Of a stretch of 64,000 nt of DNA, positions 8,193 through 17,507 are shown piece after piece (position 1 is the stretch's first letter; every line of letters begins with the position of its first letter). A program made the position numbers and the translations under genes. The DNA lies in the NCBI RefSeq assembly GCF_000427685.1, contig NZ_KE386573.1, positions 62,001 through 126,000 of the forward strand, read 5' to 3'. Source of the stretch: Haloplanus natans DSM 17983. GTDB taxonomy: Archaea; Halobacteriota; Halobacteria; Halobacteriales; Haloferacaceae. The notes beneath the pieces were generated by a model that was not told the origin of the DNA, did no database searches, and worked only from the letters and a program-made list of their open reading frames with translations.

Positions 8193-10784
8193 CCCTCTCC
8201 CCGAACCGCCTCACGAACCGCCCGAAGCGCCTCGCGGGCGCGGGAGAGGCGGTCCGCATCGGGCGCGAAGCGGCCGTACTCGGCGTCTCGATACGCCTCG
8301 GTCAGTGCGTGGATCGGCGCCGCCGGCAACCCCCGGTCGACGGCGTAGCGCGCGATCTCCCCCGGCGTCCGGGTGGTCGCCCGCGGCGGCGCGACGAGGC
8401 CGACGAACTCGCGCCAGAGGTCACGGAGCGTCGCCGTCCCGTCGTCGCCGTCCTCGGCGTCGAGCCCCGAGACCGTCGTCACGCGACCGCCCCCACCGTT
8501 CGACTTCGATTCGGCCGACACGCTCCGCGACAGCACCGCCGCCAGCCACCGGCGGAGCAGCCGGACGAATCGACGCGGATCGAGCGCCGCGAGTGCGGCC
8601 AGCCCCTGCGTCGCGAGTCGTCCCGGGAACGCTACGAGACGCCCCAGCCCGCGACGGAGCGTCCTCCCCGCGGCGACGAGACGGTCGGCGGCCCGGACGC
8701 AGGCGCTCGCCGCCCACGCGACGATCCGAGGCAGTCGCGCCGCCACCGCCCGGCCCGCGCGCCGCGCGGTGACGTTTCGCCGCCGGAGCGCCCGGCCGAC
8801 GAGTGCGAGGCCGACCAGTCCGGCGGCGCCGACGACGGCGGCGTTGCGGGCGAGCGGAAGGGACACCCGCGCTTCCCCACCGCCCGGGCCGCGGGCGACG
8901 ACGCTGGCGCCTCCGGCGACCGGGAGCGAGACGCCGAGCGTGCCGTTTTCGGTCGTCGTGCCCGCCTCGCGTCCGTCGACGGTCACCGCGGCGCCGCCGA
9001 CCGGCGTCCCGTTCCGCGTCGTCGTCACCGTCGCCGAACCGCCCGGGAACACGAGAAGCGGCGCCGACACCGAGAGATTCAGCGGCGGCGGCTCGGCTCG
9101 TGGCGCCTCGCCGGCGGCGTACACCCGAACCGTCGTCGTCGCCCCGCTCGCCGTCGAGGGTCACTGTCGCCCCGCGGACGGGCACGTCACGGATCACCGC
9201 CCAGACCGTCATTCCACCGCCCGAGACGGGCGTCCCTTCGACGGTGATCGTGACGTTCGTGTCGCTCCGGTAGGTCCGCGAAGATCCGTTCGGCGCCGGC
9301 GCGGCCCGCTGTGTGGCTATCGGCAGTCCGTCTGTCACCGCCCCGCCACCGGCCGGAAGCGCCGCGCCGCCGGCCCACAGGTCGGCCGCCGTCCCGCCGT
9401 CAGCCCCTGTCCGATTTCCCGAGGACCGTGCCCCTTCGTATTTGCTCGCCCCGTCCGGCGGCCGCGCGGTCACGGTTAGCTCGGCCGCGTAGGGGAGTCG
9501 CGTCCGAACCGTCCCGTTCGCGCCCGTCCAGCCGACCCGCTCCCCGTTGATTTCGACCGGTGCGCCGACGACCGGCGACCCGTTCTTGGCGACGCTGACC
9601 GTGACGGGCGCACCCGCCACTGCCGAGCGGTTCAACGAGATGTCGTACGGCGGCTGGGGGTTCTGCACCGGCAGTCGTCCCGAAGCCGTCGGATCGAATC
9701 GTACCCACCCGGTCCCGGGGAAGAAGGCTTCGACCCACGCGTGCCCCCGGTCGGCGGTGACGAGATACTGCTTTTCGCCCACCCGCTCGCCCGGCGCGTA
9801 GCCGACGACGTACCGCGCCGGGATACCCTGCGTGCGCAGCATGACCACCATCGACGTGGCGTAGTACTGGCAGTAGCCCGACTCCATCTCGAAGATGAAC
9901 TGGTCGGCGACGGGTTCGCCCGGTTCGTGGCTGGCGTTCAGCGAGTAGGGCTTCCCCTTGAGCCAGTCGCGGATCGTCACGGCCCGATCGTACGCCGTCT
10001 CGTCGCCGGCGGTCAACTCGTCGGTGAACGCGCCCACCCGATCGGGGGTCGACTCCGGCAGTTGCGTGTACCGCTCCTCGATCCCTTGGGGGTAGTCGGT
10101 GCCCGCCGCTCGGAGCGTCGACGGGTCCGCCGGCGGCGCCGCGCTTCGGGCCAGATACGTCGTCTCCGCGGGGAGCCGGCGTGTCGCGCGAACCCCCCCG
10201 ACGCTCGACGCCTCGACGCTCGCGCTCCCGTTCGGCACGCTGACCGCGCTCGGCTGCCAGGCGGTCGGGAGCGACGACGAGGGGACCAGCAGGGTCACCT
10301 CGTAGTCCATCGCTCGCCCGTCGACCGTCCGCGCGTCGTTGGGAACGCCGTCGGCGATGGATCGCCACTGCGGCGAACTCGACCACGCCGACCCCGTGTA
10401 CGTCGCGTACGCCGTCTGTCGCCAGTAGGTGTTCTCGCCACCCTCGACGACGAACTGTGGCGTCTGGGGGAGTTCGCCCTCGAACCCCCGTGTCGAGCCG
10501 ATTCGCGTCCGATCGGGCGGCTGCGAGAGCGGGACGCCACTCGGCGATCCGCCACGTAACGCCTCCATCGGGGCCGTGGACGCCGGTCGCTCCCCACCGG
10601 CCTCGGCCGTCGCCGTCGCTGCCGGCGTCCCACGGTCGCTCGGTTCGCTCGCGCCGCCACCGAGTCCGGCCGCGGGAAGCAGCGCCGCCGCGACGACGAG
10701 CGCCGCGACGGCCGCCAGTGCGAGCGCGGCTTCGCCGTACTCGACCCCCGTTTCGTCGGGGCCGTCGGACCCCTCACCACTCAT
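8189..10784 (-). pseudogene. Transglutaminase-like / DUF4129 membrane protein, frameshifted
   Basis: Protease- or transglutaminase-fold membrane protein of the MoxR-DUF58 cluster. From ATG 10784: one membrane helix (about residues 15-38), a long extracytoplasmic domain, and a transglutaminase core with catalytic Cys in ESGYCQYYATSMV, His in DRGHAWVEAFFPG and Asp in VRFDPTAS. Ig-like repeats follow (GAPVEINGERVGWTGANG). Near 9141-9150 the coding frame changes: the repeat sequence VTLDGE continues in another frame as ATTTVRVYAAGE, then two more membrane helices and a C-terminal DUF4129 to the stop at 8189. One extra base in a C/G run, either real or a sequencing error, explains it. Confidence 0.8.
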
Positions 10785-10849
10785 TGCGGATAGCGTCACT
10801 CGGCCGCCGTCGACAATAACCCTGTTCCCGCTCGGCGTCGAGCCGAAAC

Positions 10850-10858
10850 GATTTATCC
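10850..10858 (+). promoter_or_regulatory. TATA-like box for the DUF5808 gene
   Basis: The AT-rich GATTTATCC lies about 25-30 bases before the ATG at 10881 in an otherwise GC-rich gap. The distance fits a haloarchaeal promoter producing a leaderless or nearly leaderless transcript. Confidence 0.45.
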
Positions 10859-10880
10859 CGGGGAACCGTACGACTCGGCT

Positions 10881-11159
10881 ATGGCAGACAAGCCGCAGTC
10901 AGGATCGATTCTCGGCATCCCGTACAACTTCGAACGTCCGAGCCTCGGGCGCCTGCTCTCCGCGCACTGGAAGCCCGGTGAGGGGATGATCGTCGAGAAA
11001 CCCTTCGGCATCGGCTACACGCTGAATCTGGCGAACTGGCGGTCGTGGATCGTCGTCCTCGTCGCCGGCGTCCTGCTCTGGCAGGAGCGCGGCGGCGCCG
11101 ACGACTTCGACGAGAGCGACGACGGCGACGAACCCGTCGAAGTCGTCGTCGACGACTGA
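10881..11159 (+). CDS. DUF5808 small membrane protein
   Basis: A 92-residue protein with the conserved block ILGIPYNFERPSLGRLL followed by EGMIVEKPFGIGYTLNL, one hydrophobic segment (WIVVLVAGVLLW, residues about 54-68) and an acidic tail. This matches the haloarchaeal DUF5808 family; the function is unknown. Its TGA stop (11157-11159) contributes its last A as the first base of an 82-bp inverted-repeat element, the arrangement seen at two other genes in this window. Confidence 0.85.
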   Translation: MADKPQSGSILGIPYNFERPSLGRLLSAHWKPGEGMIVEKPFGIGYTLNLANWRSWIVVLVAGVLLWQERGGADDFDESDDGDEPVEVVVDD

Positions 11160-11240
11160 GACGGTTTATCGTCACTATTCACCGGTCAGCCGCCGTGACG
11201 TGTCGGCGCCGTACCGGCAAACGGTTACGACACCTCCGAT
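11159..11240 (+). repeat. 82-bp inverted-repeat element, degenerate copy C
   Basis: Same 16-9-11-10-11-9-16 layout as the elements at 32005-32086 and 56024-56105. Left end AGACGGTTTATCGTCA, right end TTACGACACCTCCGAT. The inner arms (11184-11194 and 11205-11215) pair at 8 of 11 positions. It starts on the A of the upstream gene's TGA. The outer arms are decayed, but the T-A pair at position 12/5 of copies A and B is C-G here, a paired change. Confidence 0.7.
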
Positions 11241-11276
11241 GACCGCCCGTCACCGCCGTCCCGACTCCGCCACATC

Positions 11277-12281
11277 ATGAACGCCGACGAGCACGCGGGG
11301 TCGGAGTACGCCTTCGAACTCGCGCTGTGTGCCCACCTCGAACGCACCCGAGACTGGGTGCTCGGCCGCCAGATCGGCGCGTCGGTCGCCGACCCCGGCG
11401 CCCGCATCGTCGATGTCTGTGCGGTCGTCCCCGGCCCCGAGTTCGACCGCCGGGCCGCGATCACGAGCGAGACCATCCCGCCTCGTGCCGTCGAGAGCGA
11501 CGTGGGACCGGGCCGCGCCGTCGACCCCGCTTCGGCGTTCGACTGCTCGCCCGACCACGCCCGGAGCGTCGCCGACCGCGCCGTCGACGTGGGCTACTTC
11601 GAGGCCGAACACCGTGGGAGTCGCCGGCACGTCCGCGCGACGGCGCGCTACCCCGACTGGATCGGCCGCCTCGTCGGCATCGAGAACAAACCCGACCTCG
11701 GCCGCCCCGGCGACCTCGAACGCCAGTTGCGCCGCGACGCCTCGCTCGGCCTCTTCGACACCGTCGTCCTCGCCACCGAGAGCTACGTGACCGGCGCGCA
11801 TCTGAACCGTATTCCCGACGCGGTGGGCGTCTGGCGGTTTGGCGAGGCCTCGGAGACGCCTCGGGGCGGCGACGCCGCCGACCTCACCGTGATCCGGGAC
11901 CCGACGCCGCTCGATCCGGCCGCGCCGGGGATCGAACCCCTCGCCGACCGACCGCTCCGGACGGACGTGGCCGTCGTCTCGCCGGACGCGAAGGCACGCA
12001 AACGCCGCGCCGTCGCCGAGCGCGCCTACGGCAAAGGGTGGCGTCCTCGCGAGTTTCCGGGCTGTGCGTCGATGTGCCCGACCGACGACGGCCGGCCGTA
12101 CTGCGCCGCCTTCGAGCGCGTCGTCGACCCCGCGAGCGACTGCGGCGAGTCGTGTCCGGCCGTCGACCCCGCCGACCCGCCGACGGTCGACCGCGAGGCG
12201 TTGCGCGACGCGCGGACGCCGTGGGTCGCGGAGCCGGCGGGGGTGGCGCGGCGACAGGCCGGGCTGGATCGGTTCAGGTGA
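11277..12281 (+). CDS. DUF5787 family protein
   Basis: A 334-residue soluble protein I recognise as the haloarchaeal DUF5787 family. Visible features are a helical N-terminus (EYAFELALCAHLERTRDWVLGRQIG), a central IENKPDLG segment with ERQLRRDASLGLFDTVVLAT, which resembles nuclease or restriction-fold cores, and a C-terminal Cys-rich part (FPGCASMCPTDDGRPYC ... DCGESC) that could bind zinc or an Fe-S cluster. The E-x-K motif followed by a conserved strand is suggestive of a PD-(D/E)XK fold, but that is inference. It ends by overlapping the convergent small gene by eight bases. Confidence 0.75.
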   Translation: MNADEHAGSEYAFELALCAHLERTRDWVLGRQIGASVADPGARIVDVCAVVPGPEFDRRAAITSETIPPRAVESDVGPGRAVDPASAFDCSPDHARSVADRAVDVGYFEAEHRGSRRHVRATARYPDWIGRLVGIENKPDLGRPGDLERQLRRDASLGLFDTVVLATESYVTGAHLNRIPDAVGVWRFGEASETPRGGDAADLTVIRDPTPLDPAAPGIEPLADRPLRTDVAVVSPDAKARKRRAVAERAYGKGWRPREFPGCASMCPTDDGRPYCAAFERVVDPASDCGESCPAVDPADPPTVDREALRDARTPWVAEPAGVARRQAGLDRFR

Positions 12282-12450
12282 GGCGGGCGACGGCCGTCAC
12301 GGCCGCAACGAGGGCGGCGAGTGCGAGGCCGGCGACGGCCGCTCGCTGGGGGTCGGGCGTGCCGAGGAAGAGCACCGAGGCGGCGACCCAGGCGAACGCG
12401 CCCGCGAGGCCGCTGGCGGCGCCGCGGCCGAGCGTCGAGGCGACGGTCAT
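12274..12450 (-). CDS. Small two-helix membrane protein
   Basis: A 58-residue protein starting MTVASTLGRGAASGLAGA with two hydrophobic segments (about residues 12-30 and 36-55) and a VTAVARLT end. I chose the ATG at 12450; the same frame further upstream reads through the neighbouring gene and looks like shadow sequence. An AT-rich patch, CCATTATA on the plus strand (12473-12480), is about 25 bases upstream and can serve as its TATA box. Unknown function. Confidence 0.6.
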   Translation of the reverse strand: MTVASTLGRGAASGLAGAFAWVAASVLFLGTPDPQRAAVAGLALAALVAAVTAVARLT

Positions 12451-12481
12451 GGTGGGTGTGTGAGGTCGGGGCCCATTATAC

Positions 12482-13306
12482 TTACAGATCGTACTGCTCG
12501 CCGTCGACGGCCAGTGGCTCTTCGAACGCCTCGTCGGCCGGGTAGTAGTGGGCGAGATGGACAAGCCGCGTCCAGTCGGCACCCAGTTCGGCGGCCAGAT
12601 CTAACGCCCCCTCGCGGGTCATGTGTTTCGTCCCGAAGGTCCGCGGGACGCCGTCGGAATCGTGGTGTTTCCCGCCGAGTGGGTGGTGTACCGCCGACGA
12701 CGCGGGGACGATACCGTCCGCGAGCAGGAGGTCGGGGTCGGACAGTGCTGCCCGCGAGTCCCCGGGAATCCCGTAGCTCGTATCGCCGGTGAGCGAGCAT
12801 TTCGCGCCCGTCTCGGGGTCCTCGACGACGACGCCATAACACAGGAGCGGGGGGTGGTCGACGGGGACGAGACGCACGTCCAGCCCGCAGGTGCGAAACC
12901 ACTCGCTCGGCGTGTGGTCGCGGACGCTCACGCGGTCGAGATAGTCGTATTTCCGGCGGATGGTGTCGGCGACGCTCTCCCCGGTTACGGGGTCCACCTC
13001 GTTGGCCGCGTGGACGGGCAGGTCGTCGAACAGGCGGTAGGCGTTGCCGAGGCCGTCGAGGTGGTCGAAGTGGATGTGGGTCACCAGCGCGGCGTCCGGG
13101 AGCGACACGTCGTGTGTGAGAAACTGGTAACGGAAGTCGGGGCTCAGATCGATCAGTAGCGACTCGCCGGTCCGCCCGTTCTCGACGTGGACCGAGAAAC
13201 GCGAGCGCTCGACGCCCAGTTCGCGGGCGCGTTCGCAGGTGTCGCAGTCACAGCCGACCGTCGGCGTGCCCGTCGTATCACCCGTCCCCAGTAGCGTCAC
13301 CCGCAT
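12482..13306 (-). CDS. MBL-fold metallohydrolase, PhnP-like
   Basis: A 274-residue metallo-beta-lactamase-fold enzyme of the PhnP (cyclic phosphodiesterase) or RNase Z-like side of the superfamily. The metal-binding signature THIHFDHLDG is near residue 78, and later ligands are in SLTGDTSYG and LVHLAHYY. The N-terminal segment TPTVGCDCDTCERARE gives extra cysteines that match the structural zinc site of PhnP-type proteins. The substrate cannot be read from sequence. It is a single gene with its own promoter: TATACTG reads on the plus strand at 13335-13341, equivalent to AGTATAAG on the coding strand, about 30 bases before the ATG. Confidence 0.85.
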   Translation of the reverse strand: MRVTLLGTGDTTGTPTVGCDCDTCERARELGVERSRFSVHVENGRTGESLLIDLSPDFRYQFLTHDVSLPDAALVTHIHFDHLDGLGNAYRLFDDLPVHAANEVDPVTGESVADTIRRKYDYLDRVSVRDHTPSEWFRTCGLDVRLVPVDHPPLLCYGVVVEDPETGAKCSLTGDTSYGIPGDSRAALSDPDLLLADGIVPASSAVHHPLGGKHHDSDGVPRTFGTKHMTREGALDLAAELGADWTRLVHLAHYYPADEAFEEPLAVDGEQYDL

Positions 13307-13383
13307 TCGGTCGCCGATTGCCGCCCGCCCGTCTTATACTGTCGGATGTTCCCGGGCCGAAGCGGTGGTGTCCGTCCCCACCG

Positions 13384-13611
13384 TCAGCGCCCGCGATTCA
13401 CGCGGTCGGACGCGTAGCCGTGACCGACGACGAGCGCCGCGGCGTTGCAGGCGAGGAGGACCCCGATCCACGTGAGCGGGACATTGAGTGCCAGCAAGCC
13501 GATGACTGCGAACGGGAGGGCAACGGCGCTCCAGAAGGCGGCGGCGCGGACGGCGGAGCCGGTGCGCGCGGCGGCGGACCGAGCGCGGTGGGTGGCGACG
13601 GATGGGACCAT
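13384..13611 (-). CDS. Small two-helix membrane protein
   Basis: A 75-residue protein, MVPSVATHRARSAAARTG at the N-terminus, then two hydrophobic helices (AAAFWSAVALPFAVIGLLAL and WIGVLLACNAAALVVGHG, about residues 24-62) and a basic C-terminus. No family recognised. Nothing in the neighbourhood hints at its role; the genes on both sides are unrelated. The orientation of charges (Arg-rich N-terminus) suggests that both ends are cytoplasmic. Confidence 0.6.
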   Translation of the reverse strand: MVPSVATHRARSAAARTGSAVRAAAFWSAVALPFAVIGLLALNVPLTWIGVLLACNAAALVVGHGYASDRVNRGR

Positions 13612-13675
13612 ACGTGGTTCTCGAACGGGCGATGCAAAAGGGTGTGTAAGACGAAAGCGGGCGTTTGAGTGACGG

Positions 13676-14164
13676 TCAGATACCGATGTGTTTCCTGATG
13701 AGGCCGTCGTTTTGTAACCGTTCTACGTCGCCTTCCTCGACGATGCGACCGTTCTCGATGATGTAGCCCCGATCCGCCACGGCGAACACGAGTTCGATGT
13801 TCTGCTCGACGACGATGACCGGTACGTCCTCGTTGCGGTGGATCTCGGGAAGGATTTCGCCGATCTGTTCGACGATGGACGGCTGGATTCCTTCGGACGG
13901 TTCGTCGAGAAGGATGAGTTCGGGATTGGTCACGAGGCCGCGAGCGATTGCCAGCATCTGCTGTTGGCCGCCACTGAGCGTCCCACCTTTCTGTTCGAGT
14001 CGCTCCTCCAGAATGGGGAAGTACTCATACACGCGTTCGCGGTCCAGCGGCGTCCGATCACCGGCCGCGTACGTCCCCATCTGCAGATTCTCGTCGACGG
14101 TCAGATCCGGGAATATCTCCCGTCCCTGCGGGATCAGCGTGATTCCGCGGCGTGCTCGCTCGTG
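13676..14164 (-). pseudogene. ABC transporter ATPase (UrtE-type), 5' truncated
   Basis: C-terminal two thirds of an ATP-binding subunit of the urea/branched-chain amino acid transporter class. Visible are IPQGREIFPDLTVDENL, the signature LSGGQQQMLAIARGL, Walker B LILLDEPSEGIQPSI (the EGIQPSI form is typical of UrtE) and the H-loop region VIVVEQN. Walker A and everything before HERARRGI is missing: homology stops at about 14164, where a nitrilase gene on the other strand begins, itself cut. From the first ATG (14080) only 134 residues remain, so it cannot bind ATP normally. No permease or binding-protein gene is nearby. Confidence 0.85.
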
Positions 14165-15012
14165 TGACGACCCGAGTCGGCGACTTGGAGGGGAACCGCG
14201 AGAAATCCTGTGAGTTCATCGAGGACGCCGCCGAACGCGGCGCGGATTTCATCGTCCTCCCCGAACTCGCCAACTCGGGCTACGTGTTCAACTCCCGCGA
14301 GGAGGCGCGGTCGCTCGCCGAGCCCATCCCCGAGGGGAAGACGGCACAGCGATGGATCGACCTCGCCGAGGAGTACGGCGCCTACATCGTCGGCGGCTAC
14401 TCCGAACGGGACGGCGACCTGCTGTACAACTCCTCGATTCTCGTCGGCCCCGACGGGTACGTCGGCACGCACCGGAAGGTCCACCTCTGGAACGAGGAGA
14501 AACTCTGGTTCGAACCCGGCGACGAGGTAGCGGTGTTCGAGACGAAGATCGGTCGGATCGGCATGCAGATCTGTTACGACCAGTGGTTCCCCGAACTGAC
14601 CCGGATTCAAGCGGGCAAGGGCGCCGACATCATCGCCGAACCGACCAACTGGGTGCCGATCAACGAGTACGAGCAGTCGGGACGGATGGACGAGGACGAA
14701 CTCGCCCGCGCGAACTACCTCGCGGTGTCGAACGCCCACGTCAACACGGTGTGGTTCGCCTGTGCCGACCGCGTCGGCACCGAACGGGGCCAGCCCTTCC
14801 TCGGCCGCAGCCTCGTCGTCGACCCCGCGGGCAACCCCATCGCCGGTCCCGCGAGTCAGGAGGACGAGGAACTGCTCCTCGTGGAGGACTGTAACCTCAT
14901 GGACGCCCGCAAGATGAAGACCTGGAACGACCACAACGTCATCCCGCGGGACCGCCGAACCGATCTCTACGACGAACTCTGTGGATACGAGGACGACCCA
15001 CACGCCTTTTAA
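14152..15012 (+). CDS. Carbon-nitrogen hydrolase (nitrilase superfamily), N-terminus truncated
   Basis: Nitrilase-superfamily amidohydrolase, 286 residues from a GTG. The triad is present: Glu in VVLPELANSGYVF, Lys in GTHRKVHLWNEEKLW and Cys in QICYDQWFPEL. The CYDQWFPE form resembles N-carbamoyl amidases and short-chain amidases, but the substrate is unknown. Homology begins abruptly at RVGDLEGNREK (about 14173); the first beta strand, usually reading like RVAACQ before the RVGD segment, is absent and the bases before it belong to the ABC gene on the other strand. It may be expressed from the GTG, but the missing strand makes activity doubtful. The 3' end overlaps the Cu-ATPase gene by four bases. 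Confidence 0.75.
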   Translation: MLARVTTRVGDLEGNREKSCEFIEDAAERGADFIVLPELANSGYVFNSREEARSLAEPIPEGKTAQRWIDLAEEYGAYIVGGYSERDGDLLYNSSILVGPDGYVGTHRKVHLWNEEKLWFEPGDEVAVFETKIGRIGMQICYDQWFPELTRIQAGKGADIIAEPTNWVPINEYEQSGRMDEDELARANYLAVSNAHVNTVWFACADRVGTERGQPFLGRSLVVDPAGNPIAGPASQEDEELLLVEDCNLMDARKMKTWNDHNVIPRDRRTDLYDELCGYEDDPHAF

Positions 15013-17507
15013 CGCGCCTCGGACCCACCGTCGGCGACCGTCGCAGCCGGCTCCGGCGTCCCGTCCGGGGATGACGCCGTCGTGGGCGACGACTCCGCGT
15101 CACGCTCCCCCGTCCCCAGCCCCCGCGCCGAGTTCCCGACCACCAGCAGGCTGCTCGTCGCCATCGCGACGGCCGCGACGAGGGGATTGAGAACGCCGAG
15201 TGCGGCCGCCGGCACGGCGAGGACGTTGTAGAGGAACGCCCACCCGAGGTTCTCGTGGAGACGGCGCTTCGTCGCCGCGGTCAGGTCGAACACGGCCGGA
15301 ACGGTCGTCAGGTCGTCCGTCGTGACGACGGCGTCGGCGGCGTCGGCGGCGAGGCGGGTGCCGCTCGAAAGCGAGATGCCCAGGTCGGCGGCCGCCAGCG
15401 CGGGGGCGTCGTTGCTCCCGTCGCCGACCATCACCGTCGTCCCCTCCGCGCGGAGTCGATCGATCACCTCGGCTTTCGCCTCGGGAGGCACGCCGGCGAA
15501 GGTGTCGTCCACGTCGGGATGGTCGCGGAAGCGGGCGGCCGCCGGCTCCCCGTCGCCCGTGATGACGACCACGCGATCCACCGCCGCCGCGACGGCCGAG
15601 ACGACCGACTCCCACTCCGGACGGGGTTCGTCGCCGGCGACGAGCACTCCCCGGACCCTGCCGTCCCAGCCGACGTAGGCGGCGATACGCCCGGCGTCGA
15701 CGGCGCGGTCGTAGCGCTCGCGGTAGGCGTCGGGAATTTCACAGTTCTGGAACAGATCGGCGCGGCCGACGGTTACGCGGTCGCCGGCGATACGGCCGCT
15801 CACGCCCCGTCCGGGGTGGTGCTCGAAGTCGTCGACGGCGAAGTCGGGGATATCGACCGCGTCGGTCACCGCCGTCCCCATCGGGTGATCCGCGAACGTC
15901 TCGACGGCGGCGGCGCGGGCGATGGCGTCGCTTTCGGCGGACTGCGTCCGGCGCTTCGAGGAGTGTGGCTCCTCGCTGTCACCGACCGCGTCGTACAGTC
16001 GCATCTCGCCCGTCGTCAGCGTCCCCGTCTTGTCGAAGGCGACGATGTCGGCCTCGGTCGCGCGCTCGAACACGTCGCCGTCGGTGATGACGACTCCCGA
16101 ATCGAGCGCCTCGCGGACGCCCGCGGCGACGGCGAGCGGCGTCGCCAGCCCCAGCGCACAGGGACAGGAGACGACGAGGACGGTCAGCCCGGTCAGAAAC
16201 GCCGTCGTCGGCGCCGCCCCGAGGGCGAGGTGGACGGCGAAGGCCGCCACGGCCAGCAGGACGACGACGGGGACGAACACCGCCGCGATGCGGTCGGCGA
16301 GGCGCTGGACGCCCGAGCGCGAACTCCGGACGTTCCAGAGGTGGGTGACGAGGCGGTCGAGCGTACTCGTCGCGGCGTCGTCGGCTTCGATCACGAACCC
16401 GCCCTCGGCGACGAGGCCGCCGCCGATCACCTCGTCACCGACCTCCCGCCGGACGGGCACCGACTCGCCGGTCACGAGCGACTCGTCGACCGCGGCAGTC
16501 CCCTCGATCACCGTGCCGTCGACGGGCACGCGGTCGCCCGTGCCGACGACGAGTTCGTCGCCCGCGGCCACGTCCTCGACGGCGACTGTCTCCTCGCCCT
16601 CGTTCGTCCGCCGTCGGGCCACCTCGACCCGGCTCTCGGTGAGTTCGGTCAGTCGCCCCGCCGCGCGCGCTTTCAGGCGCGTCTCGTAGTAGCCGCCGAG
16701 CGTCACGACGATGACGACCACCGTCGTGATGTCGAAGTAGACCTCCGTCCCGCCGAGAAGGATCGTCGCCGTGGAGTAGACGTAGGCGGTGCCGGCCGCC
16801 AGCGCGACCAGGAGGTCCATGTTCGGCCTGCCGGCCCGGAGGCTGACGTATGCCCCCCGGAGGATGGGGTAGCCGGTGTACCCGAGGACGATACTCGTCA
16901 TCAGCCAGACGTTCCAGAGGAGATACGTCCCCGCGATACCCGTCACGTCGAGGAGGCTCACGTCGAGGCCGAGGTAGGTCGGGTAGAGAAAGAGGACGTA
17001 CCACGCCATCGTCATCATGCCGAAGAAGCCGCCGATGATCAGGCGACCGATCGTCTCGGTGGTGTCGTCCTCCCCGTCGGCATCGACGGGGCGGGCGCGG
17101 TAGCCCGCGCCGTCCAGAATCGAGGGGAGGTCGGCCTCGTCGAGGCGGTCCGGGTCGTAGACGAGTCGAACCAGGTTCGAGGGGTACGACGCCTCCGCCT
17201 CGACGACGCCCTCGTCGTCCGTCGCCCGCGCTTCGAGAAACGCCTCACAGGTCGCACAGTGCATCCCGTTGACGGCGACGAAGGCCGCCTCGGTGTCCCC
17301 CGTCTCGGCGGCGGCCGACGCGTCGTCGGCGCCGAGGGCCGCCCGCACGTCGCCGGGGCCGTCCACCTCCGCGGCAGCCGACGCGTCGTCGGCGTCGAGG
17401 GCCCGTGCCACCTCCAGACAGCCCCGACAGCAGAAACGCCCGTCGACGGCCTCGTCCGTGACCGGCGGATCGGGCGTCGGCAGGTCACAGAGCGTACAGG
17501 ACATCAT
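15009..17507 (-). CDS. Copper-translocating P1B-type ATPase
   Basis: An 832-residue heavy-metal pump. The N-terminus has a cysteine-rich metal site (CTLCDLP and RFCCRGCLEVARAL), a linker containing an imperfect DDASAAAE repeat, and an HMA domain with GMHCATCE. The membrane part carries the ion-binding SCPCALGLATP motif; phosphorylation site FDKTGTLTTGE, ATP-binding HP in FADHPMG, and GDGSNDAPALAAADLG follow. The double N-terminal Cys region plus SafE-like partner matches CcoI/FixI-type pumps that supply copper for oxidase assembly, consistent with the oxidase genes next door. ATG at 17507 or 17504 (ATGATG) overlaps the SafE stop as ATGA. Length is normal. Confidence 0.9.
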   Translation of the reverse strand: MMSCTLCDLPTPDPPVTDEAVDGRFCCRGCLEVARALDADDASAAAEVDGPGDVRAALGADDASAAAETGDTEAAFVAVNGMHCATCEAFLEARATDDEGVVEAEASYPSNLVRLVYDPDRLDEADLPSILDGAGYRARPVDADGEDDTTETIGRLIIGGFFGMMTMAWYVLFLYPTYLGLDVSLLDVTGIAGTYLLWNVWLMTSIVLGYTGYPILRGAYVSLRAGRPNMDLLVALAAGTAYVYSTATILLGGTEVYFDITTVVVIVVTLGGYYETRLKARAAGRLTELTESRVEVARRRTNEGEETVAVEDVAAGDELVVGTGDRVPVDGTVIEGTAAVDESLVTGESVPVRREVGDEVIGGGLVAEGGFVIEADDAATSTLDRLVTHLWNVRSSRSGVQRLADRIAAVFVPVVVLLAVAAFAVHLALGAAPTTAFLTGLTVLVVSCPCALGLATPLAVAAGVREALDSGVVITDGDVFERATEADIVAFDKTGTLTTGEMRLYDAVGDSEEPHSSKRRTQSAESDAIARAAAVETFADHPMGTAVTDAVDIPDFAVDDFEHHPGRGVSGRIAGDRVTVGRADLFQNCEIPDAYRERYDRAVDAGRIAAYVGWDGRVRGVLVAGDEPRPEWESVVSAVAAAVDRVVVITGDGEPAAARFRDHPDVDDTFAGVPPEAKAEVIDRLRAEGTTVMVGDGSNDAPALAAADLGISLSSGTRLAADAADAVVTTDDLTTVPAVFDLTAATKRRLHENLGWAFLYNVLAVPAAALGVLNPLVAAVAMATSSLLVVGNSARGLGTGERDAESSPTTASSPDGTPEPAATVADGGSEAR

